Assembly (NCBI GenBank): GCA_027717925.1
Contig: JALLON010000146.1
Span: 1-6,661 of the forward strand
DNA: 6,661 nucleotides
Direction: 5' to 3'
Origin: Acidobacteria bacterium AH-259-G07
Lineage (GTDB): Bacteria > Acidobacteriota > UBA6911 > RPQK01 > JADFOI01
The notes below the pieces were generated by a model, which was not told the origin of the DNA, did not search any database, and saw only the letters and a program-made list of their open reading frames with translations. Position numbers and translations under genes: made by a program. Positions within the stretch are counted from its first letter, which is position 1, and every line of letters starts with the position of its first letter. Shown in pieces: positions 1-5,017 of the stretch.

Positions 1-490
1 TTGACATCCACGAGTCTCGTTTAGGTCCGCCGCAGTTTTGGCAGGGCATGGTGACGCCGTACGTGCATCGGTTGCATGTCGGGCAGTGCCATTCTCGCCA
101 GTCCCTGCACGTGCCGCAGTCCGCACAGTGCCAGGTGCAGGAATCTTGGACGATCTCCCCCAAGCAGAACGAGTACCAGTAGAGTTCGTCACACTGGTTG
201 CAGCTGTACCGGTCGAGGAGCTTCCGCAGCGCTACCAGCTCGCACCCGCAGGGCAGCTCCATCACTGCATCGAGTTCGGTCTCACAGAGCGCCTTGTACT
301 GCTGGATGTTCTCAATCGCGCAGATCGAGATTTTGGTGACATCGAGGCCATTGAACGGGTTCCTGCAGTTCGAGCAGCAGCAGCCTTCCAGGCAAGGTTG
401 CCTGCTTGTGACGCAGGCGCAGCGCTTGGTACGGCAACCGCTCCTGCACCGGCAGCTCATTGGGCCATCTACATCTGCTCGTACGGTCAT
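1..490 (-). CDS. CXC (tesmin/TSO1-like) cysteine-rich protein, 3' end outside window
   Basis: Reading the minus strand from the ATG at 490-488 gives 163 codons with no stop up to the window edge, so the protein is partial at its C-terminus. A strong Shine-Dalgarno (GAGGAGGG, 506-499) sits 8 nt before the start. Residues 13-42 show C-x-C-x3-C-x4-C-x-C-x6-C-x3-C-x-C-x2-C followed by R-N-P, the spacing of one CXC/CRC repeat. In eukaryotic LIN54, TSO1, MSL2 and KIF4 proteins this fold binds zinc and, in several, DNA. The KRCAC centre resembles the KIF4/MSL2 kind more than the YCxC of LIN54. A middle part (about 46-95) has few Cys. From residue 97 on there is a second Cys/His array: CNQC, HCADCGTC, HCPTCNRC and CQNC, probably zinc ribbon or treble-clef knuckles. 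The gene is divergent from the transposase, with about 100 nt between starts, which suggests it belongs to the same element. A DNA-binding or regulatory role is inferred. Another start at codon 11 is possible but lacks this ribosome binding site. Confidence 0.82.
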   Translation of the reverse strand, partial: MTVRADVDGPMSCRCRSGCRTKRCACVTSRQPCLEGCCCSNCRNPFNGLDVTKISICAIENIQQYKALCETELDAVMELPCGCELVALRKLLDRYSCNQCDELYWYSFCLGEIVQDSCTWHCADCGTCRDWREWHCPTCNRCTYGVTMPCQNCGGPKRDSWMS

Positions 491-592
491 GGGTGAGTCC
501 CTCCTCTTCGAAAGATGCTCAGGGCAAGCAAGGTGGTTGGCCTCCAGAAAAAAAACTGGACACAGCAACCAGATTATGCTTTGATGCTCTCT
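491..592. promoter_or_regulatory. Divergent intergenic region of the mobile element
   Basis: About 100 bp separate the starts of the CXC gene (minus) and the transposase (plus), so promoters for both should lie here or inside the opposite gene. I see no convincing -35/-10 pair on either strand. A run of eight A (548-555) is the only striking local feature. A protein binding here could control both genes, and the CXC protein is an obvious candidate, but that is inference. Confidence 0.4.
499..506 (-). promoter_or_regulatory. Ribosome binding site of the CXC gene
   Basis: The minus strand reads GAGGAGGG, nearly a full anti-Shine-Dalgarno complement, with an 8-nt spacer to the ATG at 490. This decides the start and is the main sign that the minus-strand frame, not the overlapping plus-strand frames, is the real gene. 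Confidence 0.75.
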
Positions 593-2215
593 ATGGTGTC
601 CATCCGAAAGACTCCAGCTATCCCCGACGAGGAGCGCACACCCTTGGTGGTGGACCTGTTGGAGATCATCCAGCTGCTGCAAGAGCAGGTTCAGGCGCTC
701 AGGGACGAGATCGCCCGATTGAAAGGAGAGAAGCCCAAGCCCAAAATCAAGCCCTCCAAGCTGGAGGAAGGCTCTGGCAGGAAGGAGAAGCAGAGAAAGA
801 AGGGGAAACGCCCTGGCTCGGCCAAGAGAAGCAAGACCGGCCAGCTCAAGATCCACGAGACGGTTGTTGTCAAAGCGAAGAACGTGCCCCAAGAGAGCAG
901 GTTCAAGGGATATGAGGACTATACGGTTCAAGGTCTTATCTTCCGCTCGCACAATGTCCGCTACCGCAGGGAGCGGTGGCAAACCCCACAAGGCGACTGC
1001 ATTGTGGCGCCGCTGCCGCAACAGGTGGAGATCCTCGGCGGCCACTTCAGCCACTCACTGATTTGCTTTGTTCTCTATCAGTACTACCATGCGCACGTGA
1101 CCCAGCCGTTGATCTTGGAGCAGCTGTGGGAGCTGGGGATCGACATCTCGGCGGGGCAGATCAACCGCATCATCACCGAAGACAACGATCGCTTTCACTC
1201 CGAAAAGGAGGAGATTCTGCGCGCTGGGCTGGAGGTGTCGAGCTACGTGAACGTGGACGACACCTCAGCACGTCACCAAGGTAAAAACGGCTACTGCACC
1301 CACATCGGCAACGAGCTGTTCGCCTGGTTCGAGAGCACTGAGAGCAAGAGTCGGATCAACTTCCTGAAGCTTCTGCGTGCGGGGCACACCGACTATGTGC
1401 TCAACGACGATGCCACTGAATACCTGCGCGCGCACAAGCTCCCCAACTTCCAGTTCGAGAAGCTTGTCGCCCACGACAAGAAGACCTTGAGCAACGAGAC
1501 GCAGTGGGCGGCCACTCTTGAGGGTCTGGACATCACTGACGAACGGCATGTCCGCATGGCAACGGAAGGCGCACTGCTGGGCAGCGTGCTCGAGCATGGA
1601 GTGGACCCCGCACTGGTCATCATGAGCGACGACGCCGGGCAGTTCAACGTGCTGCTGCACGTCCTGTGCTGGATCCATGCCGAACGGACGATCAACAAGC
1701 TGGTCGGATACAACGAGAAGCAGCGCGAGGCTGTCGCGGAGATCCGTGCCCAGCTATGGGACTTCTATGACGACCTGAAGGCATACAAGAAAGCGCCCGG
1801 TCAACAGAAGAAGGCGGAGCTGGAAGCGCGTTTCGACGACCTGTTCACCACCAAAACCTGCTACGTGAGCCTGAACCTGGCGCTCGAGCGGATCCACCAG
1901 AACAAGGCCGAGCTTCTCCTGGTGCTCGACCATCCGGAGATCCCGTTGCACAACAACTTGAGCGAGCGGGACATCCGCGAGTACGTCAAGAGGCGCAAGA
2001 TCAGCGGCTCCACCCGAAGCGACGACGGGCGTCGTTGCCGGGACACCTTCACGAGCCTGAAGAAAACCTGCCGCAAGCTCGAGATCTCGTTCTGGGACTA
2101 CCTCAAGCACAGGGTAGTCGGGCTCGAGACGATTCCCCCCCTGGGCGAGGTGATTCGCCAGCAAGCGCGCGCATCGCCAGGCCGGCTGGCGCACGAGCAC
2201 GCGATGGGCTCATGA
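593..2215 (+). CDS. IS66-like DDE transposase
   Basis: This 540-residue protein (from the start used here) is a cut-and-paste transposase of the IS66-like DDE group. Residues about 17-46 form a Leu/Ile-rich coiled coil (LLEIIQLLQEQVQALRDEI), followed by a Lys/Arg-rich basic linker (about 46-82). Catalytic motifs are visible: VNVDDTSAR with D222/D223, MSDDAGQF with D346/D347, and NNLSERDIR with E458, followed by the GSTRSDDGRR tail typical of IS66. The Cys-containing zf-IS66 finger of classical TnpC proteins is not evident. No ribosome binding site stands out. ATGs at 515, 584 and 593 are in frame. I prefer 593 because the residues from 515 to there do not look conserved. TnpA and TnpB companions of classical IS66 are absent in the visible part; instead a DruA-family gene overlaps the stop. 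The frame is intact, so the element may be active or recently active. Confidence 0.9.
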   Translation: MVSIRKTPAIPDEERTPLVVDLLEIIQLLQEQVQALRDEIARLKGEKPKPKIKPSKLEEGSGRKEKQRKKGKRPGSAKRSKTGQLKIHETVVVKAKNVPQESRFKGYEDYTVQGLIFRSHNVRYRRERWQTPQGDCIVAPLPQQVEILGGHFSHSLICFVLYQYYHAHVTQPLILEQLWELGIDISAGQINRIITEDNDRFHSEKEEILRAGLEVSSYVNVDDTSARHQGKNGYCTHIGNELFAWFESTESKSRINFLKLLRAGHTDYVLNDDATEYLRAHKLPNFQFEKLVAHDKKTLSNETQWAATLEGLDITDERHVRMATEGALLGSVLEHGVDPALVIMSDDAGQFNVLLHVLCWIHAERTINKLVGYNEKQREAVAEIRAQLWDFYDDLKAYKKAPGQQKKAELEARFDDLFTTKTCYVSLNLALERIHQNKAELLLVLDHPEIPLHNNLSERDIREYVKRRKISGSTRSDDGRRCRDTFTSLKKTCRKLEISFWDYLKHRVVGLETIPPLGEVIRQQARASPGRLAHEHAMGS

Positions 2216-3084
2216 GCTGGAAGATGCGCTACTGCGGGCGTGAGTTTACCCCGTCGGAGTTCGAGGGCATCAGGCGCCTTATTGCAGAGAACCCGCGCTC
2301 CAGCCGCGCGGCCCTCTCCCGGCTCGTCTGCGAGCGGCTGGGATGGCGCCGCCCCGATGGACGGCTCAAAGACATGAGTTGCCGCGTTGCCATGCTCCGT
2401 ATGCAGGACGACGGGCTGATCCAACTCCCGCCGCCACAGAACGGCAACAACAACGGCAAGCCTTATCGGCGTCGTACACAGCGGGCTGAGCCCGAGCCGT
2501 TCCCGATCATCGTCCCGGCCGGCGCTCTGGTGGACCTCCACTTGGAACCGGTAGCCGACCACAAGGGGTCGTACCTGTGGAACGAGTACATCGACCGCTA
2601 TCACTATCTGGGCTACCAACCGTTGCCTGGCGCTCAACTACGCTACTTTGCCCATTCAGGCGGACGTGTGCTTGCTCTGCTCGGTTTCGGGGCCGCGGCA
2701 TGGAAGACGGCTCCCCGGGACTGCTTCATCGGCTGGAGTGCCGAGCAACGCGAACGGCAGCTCCATCTGGTGACCAATAACGCTCGCTTCTTGATCCTGC
2801 CCTGGGTGCGGTCGCGCAATCTGGCCTCACGGCTTCTCAGCATGGCGACCCGCCAGCTTGCCGATGACTGGCAACATCGCTACGGCTATCGCCCTGTCCT
2901 GGTGGAGACCTTCGTCGAAACCCGTCGCTTCCAAGGCACCTGCTACAAAGCAGCGAACTGGATCTACGTGGGTGAAACCAAGGGACGTGGCAAGCTCGAT
3001 GTGGAGAACAAGGCCCAGCTTCCCAAGAAGTCGATCTGGCTCCATCCCCTCGCAAGGAACTTCCGCCGCCACCTCTGCCGATGA
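2212..3084 (+). CDS. druA: DruA-like DUF4338 protein in a transposon
   Basis: A 290-residue protein of the DUF4338 family, to which DruA of the Druantia anti-phage system belongs. The N-terminal part (about 6-74) has the family pattern YCGREFTPSEF, then a small helical region with LSRLVCERLGWRRPDGRLKD and MSCRVAMLRM ending in LPPP. The core (about 103-260) shows YHYLGY (130-135), a Gly/Ala-rich strand (LALLGFGAAAW), GWSAEQRERQL, NNARFLILP (189-197) and VETFVETRRFQGTCYKAANW with GETKGRG. Biochemical function is not settled as far as I know, and I see no catalytic signature I can name. The start at 2212 overlaps the transposase stop (ATGA), so the two are probably translationally coupled. The frame stays open 59 codons upstream, but that part lies inside the transposase gene and is out of frame with it. 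DruB to DruE are not nearby. A role in transposition or its control is inferred from the coupling. Confidence 0.88.
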   Translation: MSWKMRYCGREFTPSEFEGIRRLIAENPRSSRAALSRLVCERLGWRRPDGRLKDMSCRVAMLRMQDDGLIQLPPPQNGNNNGKPYRRRTQRAEPEPFPIIVPAGALVDLHLEPVADHKGSYLWNEYIDRYHYLGYQPLPGAQLRYFAHSGGRVLALLGFGAAAWKTAPRDCFIGWSAEQRERQLHLVTNNARFLILPWVRSRNLASRLLSMATRQLADDWQHRYGYRPVLVETFVETRRFQGTCYKAANWIYVGETKGRGKLDVENKAQLPKKSIWLHPLARNFRRHLCR

Positions 3085-3155
3085 ACTCACCCCTTCGCGC
3101 TCGCCAGACGAGCCGCCGAACCCGGCAAACGGCCCGGACTTATTGAGAAGTTACC
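3085..3155. other. Noncoding right end of the element
   Basis: This 71-bp stretch has no gene. It is GC-rich with short CCGG/CGG repeats (3114-3138), then AT-richer (TTATTGAGAAGTTACC, 3140-3155). Read outward in, the presumed terminus would begin GGTAACTTCTCAATAAG. Whether this is the true terminal inverted repeat depends on finding it inverted beyond the left edge. Confidence 0.4.
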
Positions 3156-3842
3156 ATGTTCCCTCTCAATGCCCGCAGTTGGTCTCAACTTGCTTTGGGA
3201 GGTGGGTACGATTGCGTTTTGATAATCAGCAATAGAACTCCCCTCCAATGGGTAGGCGAATTCAGGCTCCACCAGGGCAATCTAGAACCTTGGTCCACAC
3301 CTTGGAAGCTCGACGGGCTTTCACGGTCCGGAAACACATTCACAGTAACCATACCTGGTTGGGGAACAACAAAAGTAAAAATATCCGGAGACTCCAAAGC
3401 CAAAGCAGGGTTCTTGGAAATGTTCGGACAAGGTGTCTCGGGTAGTTTCGACGTGGCTGTTCACTTCTTTTATGAATTCAGATCTGCTGAACAGCTGGTT
3501 GATTCCACGGGTGTTCCAGACGGCAATGCAGACACTACGTTTGTGTTTCCAGTCGAGAAAAGTTCCACCGTAAACACAGGATTCGCTTGGTCTCCATGGA
3601 CCATTACTGCTCCATTCCTGATCTACCTCACTTTGTTCGACAGCGAAGGCAACGTGTTCGACAACAAGGAGATTACTTACAACGGACACCTATCGCGGTT
3701 TTTTGATGAGATCTTCTCTGGCCTCCCAACGGCTTTCATCGGACATGTTCGCATAGAGTCAATCGCACCCATATATGTCACGGTCCTTAGATTTGAGGTA
3801 ACTAGCGATGGGTTTCAGTTAACGAGCGCAACGCCGGAATGA
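3156..3842 (+). CDS. C-terminal part of a secreted beta-rich protein, probably truncated by insertion
   Basis: A 228-codon frame of unknown function. It opens almost at once with SQLALGGGYDCVLIISN, a motif I associate with repeated beta-sandwich secreted proteins of Acidobacteria and relatives, where it lies well inside the protein after a signal peptide. Here there is no signal peptide and no N-terminal region. The frame is closed by a TGA at 3144-3146, inside the presumed transposon end. The simplest reading is that the mobile element inserted into the gene and removed its 5' part; the ATG at 3156 is then accidental, although GAGAAG (3145-3150) could act as a weak ribosome binding site. The rest alternates short hydrophobic strands with polar turns (VTIPGWGTTKVKIS, SFDVAVHFFYEFR, YVTVLRFEVTS) and has no Cys after residue 20. 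Base use is more AT-rich than the transposon genes. It converges on the methyltransferase gene with a 36-nt gap. Confidence 0.55.
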   Translation: MFPLNARSWSQLALGGGYDCVLIISNRTPLQWVGEFRLHQGNLEPWSTPWKLDGLSRSGNTFTVTIPGWGTTKVKISGDSKAKAGFLEMFGQGVSGSFDVAVHFFYEFRSAEQLVDSTGVPDGNADTTFVFPVEKSSTVNTGFAWSPWTITAPFLIYLTLFDSEGNVFDNKEITYNGHLSRFFDEIFSGLPTAFIGHVRIESIAPIYVTVLRFEVTSDGFQLTSATPE

Positions 3843-3878
3843 TGTTGTTTCTTTAAAAAATACCAGAGCCCACCCACG

Positions 3879-4352
3879 TCACAACCAGCGACGAACTGAA
3901 GCTTTGTAGCGGTGATACTCCTCTCCAAACCGCCGCTCCAGGTAGCGCTCCTCCCGACGCACGACGCCGAAGTGTACTAGCAACACGGCCGGCAGGAGCA
4001 GCACGAGCATCCACGGGTTATCCAAGACCACGCCGAGTCCCACCCAGAGCAACGTCAGCGCCACGTACGCAGGGTTCCGCGAGTACCGGAATGGGCCCGT
4101 CGTAATGATCGCGGTGCTTGGCTGCATCACGCTGAAGCTCGTCCGGGCGCGGCGAAAATCCCGCAACACAAAGGGCATAATAAGTCCGCTCACCAAGATC
4201 AGCCCACCACCCAGCAAGTACCGCACCAAGCCGCGGACGAACCCGATCGGCCACACCGCATCCAGGACCAGGCCCAGAAGGAGAGCGGGCAGATAGATGA
4301 CCGGCGGCGGCGCAAGGACGCCCGGGGTGTCGTGTTCCGTACTGTTTGTCAT
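3879..4352 (-). CDS. Isoprenylcysteine carboxyl methyltransferase (ICMT/PEMT)-family membrane protein
   Basis: A 157-residue integral membrane protein of the ICMT/phospholipid methyltransferase type, which transfers methyl groups from S-adenosylmethionine. Membrane segments are visible at about 17-38, 42-63 and 95-130. The family signature is TTGPFRYSRNPAY (84-96), followed by a membrane hairpin and the C-terminal REERYLERRFGEEYHRY (133-149), which in the family contacts the cofactor. Length is normal for the short bacterial members. Bacteria lack prenylated CaaX proteins in general, so the substrate is unknown; a lipid or small molecule is likely. The start at 4352 is preceded by GGGGTGA about 5 nt upstream. 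A GTTAGGC site lies 34 nt before the start and an integron integrase relict begins further upstream on the other strand, so this may be an integron cassette gene. No attC was found after its stop. Confidence 0.87.
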   Translation of the reverse strand: MTNSTEHDTPGVLAPPPVIYLPALLLGLVLDAVWPIGFVRGLVRYLLGGGLILVSGLIMPFVLRDFRRARTSFSVMQPSTAIITTGPFRYSRNPAYVALTLLWVGLGVVLDNPWMLVLLLPAVLLVHFGVVRREERYLERRFGEEYHRYKASVRRWL

Positions 4353-4386
4353 CTCGTCACCCCGGCGCCGATCACTCAGACATGCT

Positions 4387-4393
4387 GCCTAAC
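4387..4393 (-). other. Candidate integron recombination core site (attI/attC type, GTTRRRY)
   Basis: The minus strand reads GTTAGGC, a perfect match to GTTRRRY, the crossover core of attI and attC sites. It is 34 nt before the methyltransferase start, like the short leader of a gene cassette, and about 190 bp from the start of the integrase relict on the opposite strand. Both position and orientation fit attI followed by a first cassette. A 7-bp degenerate motif occurs by chance often, so the support is mainly the context. Confidence 0.45.
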
Positions 4394-4402
4394 ATGTATT
4401 CA

Positions 4403-4453
4403 GTGGGATCTCCCTATTAAGCAGCCGTAGCGGCGTGCTAAATAGTGTCCCAC
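4403..4453. repeat. 51-bp imperfect palindrome with bulged base
   Basis: The arms pair as GTGGGA (4403-4408) with TCCCAC (4448-4453), CTATT (4414-4418) with AATAG (4441-4445), AGCA (4420-4423) with TGCT (4436-4439), and GCCG (4424-4427) with CGGC (4431-4434), around a TAG loop. There is an A-A mismatch (4419/4440), an unpaired G (4435), and an asymmetric internal loop of 5 and 2 nt. About 19 base pairs in total is far more than expected by chance. Extrahelical bases and internal loops recall folded attC sites, but the outer RYYYAAC partner of GTTAGGC is missing on the far side. Confidence 0.6.
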
Positions 4454-4480
4454 GATATAGCGCGCTTCTGGTGCGGTCAA
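4452..4480 (-). promoter_or_regulatory. Candidate promoter toward the methyltransferase
   Basis: On the minus strand TTGACC (4480-4475) and TATCGT (4457-4452) are separated by 17 nt. It points at the methyltransferase and lies upstream of the core site, where an integron cassette promoter may be found. The -10 box overlaps the outer arm of the palindrome. The match is moderate and not tested. Confidence 0.3.
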
Positions 4481-4578
4481 AAATATTCTCGCACTTTATT
4501 TATCTCGAACCTTATGGATTACAGATGGTCTCAATATAGCACTCGTGAAAACATCGGTCCAACCCTTGGGGGTTTATA

Positions 4579-4680
4579 GTGCAGCAACCTAAATTACTGG
4601 ATCAGCTCCGAAACAGCAGCAGCAACCGGGTGATTTCAGCCAGTTCATCCGGGCCAAGCGCCCAAAGCGCCTGCCCGTTT
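4579..4680 (+). pseudogene. intI: Relict of an integron-type tyrosine recombinase (IntI)
   Basis: From the GTG at 4579, with a GGGGG Shine-Dalgarno-like run 6 nt before, the frame reads VQQPKLLDQLRN, the usual beginning of integron integrases (MxxPKLLDxLR...). After 4614 this similarity stops. In a second frame, 4632-4679 reads DFSQFIRAKRPKRLPV, which matches the segment joining the N-terminal SAM-like domain to the catalytic domain (R-x-K-R-LPVVL), normally about 100 residues from the start. Thus roughly 80 codons between them are missing and the frame is shifted. After LPV the similarity ends again, and no catalytic R-H-R-Y part was recognised up to 5017. An intact integrase would be about 320 residues. 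The gene is inactivated by deletions. It is read away from the methyltransferase, as intI is from its cassettes. The identification rests on two short motifs recognised by eye. Confidence 0.6.
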
Positions 4681-4896
4681 CCGGTTTGCGGCGGGCTGCA
4701 CCATCGTTACGAACGCGTGGCGGCGTAGGACACATACACTGCCACTTTGTTCTCTCGATAATCCGGCAAGCACAGGAAAGGTCTGGATATCTGCCGTTTT
4801 TCAGCGCCAGAAACGAGTCTCTACGCTGATCCTCACCGTCATGCTATTGCACTTGCCGGATAAGAACACTGGAACCTATTTGCCCGTGGGTAGCCA
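4681..4896. other. Noncoding stretch, probably decayed mobile DNA
   Basis: No intact gene was found here. A short frame ending in CGGLHHRYERVAA at 4726-4728 and a minus-strand frame ending at 4602 (ELAEITRLLLLFRS) both look somewhat protein-like but cannot be assigned. The only structured element is the 10-bp inverted repeat listed separately. The stretch may be leftover integron or insertion sequence DNA. Confidence 0.35.
4761..4861. repeat. 10-bp inverted repeat, arms 81 bp apart
   Basis: ATCCGGCAAG at 4761-4770 is repeated as its reverse complement CTTGCCGGAT at 4852-4861. The flanking bases match only partly (ATA versus CTT outside the arms). It might mark the ends of a very small nonautonomous element or a paired protein-binding site. 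A chance match of this length within 660 bp is unlikely but possible. Confidence 0.35.
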
Positions 4897-4923
4897 GCGC
4901 CTGTGCTCACGCGCCCTTTTTTT
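4897..4923 (+). terminator. Weak candidate intrinsic terminator
   Basis: GCGC (4897-4900) can pair with GCGC (4911-4914), with GTG/CAC inside, followed by CC and seven T (4917-4923). The stem is short, so the call rests mainly on the T run. It would end plus-strand transcription from the integrase relict before the esterase gene. Confidence 0.25.
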
Positions 4924-5004
4924 GTCGGATGGAATTTTTCGGGGGAACAACTAGTGAATACTACGTTTGTTGGCTAGACTTCTTGGTTGAGATATGGACC
5001 ACTG

Positions 5005-5011
5005 AAGGGAG
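5005..5011 (+). promoter_or_regulatory. Ribosome binding site of the esterase gene
   Basis: AAGGGAG lies 6 nt before the ATG at 5018, good spacing for a Shine-Dalgarno, and fixes the start in front of a complete signal peptide. A possible but weak promoter is TTGTTG (4967-4972) with GATATG (4991-4996), 18 nt apart. Confidence 0.65.
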
Positions 5012-5017
5012 AATCGT

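Larger units (their letters stand above)
1..3155. mobile_element. Three-gene IS66-like element carrying CXC and DruA genes (left end outside)
   Basis: The CXC gene, transposase and druA form a compact unit with divergent start and overlapping stop/start. The right boundary is placed near 3150-3155: after the druA stop at 3084 come about 70 noncoding bases ending in TTATTGAGAAGTTAC, and beyond this base use changes and a headless reading frame begins. The left end is beyond position 1, so terminal inverted repeats and target duplication cannot be seen. No second copy of the right-end sequence was found by eye between 1 and 600, which agrees with the CXC gene being inside the element. Confidence 0.6.

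Noticed and set aside
38..496. Plus-strand frame of 152 codons, and smaller overlapping frames, over the left end
   Set aside because: They are shadows of the minus-strand CXC gene, which has a strong ribosome binding site and a recognisable Cys motif. The plus frames are Ala/Val/Arg-rich with no motif.
515..592. N-terminal extension of the transposase from ATG 515, with a possible slippery run of eight A
   Set aside because: The extra 26 residues do not look like the family N-terminus. The A run is not followed by a frame change in the gene, so programmed frameshifting is not supported.
691..906. Minus-strand frame with a hydrophobic start resembling a small membrane protein
   Set aside because: It is antisense to the Lys/Glu-rich part of the transposase, which gives Leu/Phe/Ser-rich shadow frames. 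It has no clear ribosome binding site.
2035..2211. Upstream extension of the DruA frame by 59 codons
   Set aside because: It lies entirely within the 3' part of the transposase in another frame. The family N-terminus begins at 2212, and the ATGA overlap is a typical coupled start.
2212..3084. A Druantia defence locus
   Set aside because: Only the DruA-family protein is present. No helicase DruE or other partners occur, and the immediate neighbour is a transposase.
3843..3878. attC site after the methyltransferase stop
   Set aside because: No RYYYAAC/GTTRRRY pair with complementary inner arms is present in the short gap. If a cassette end exists, it is elsewhere or lost.
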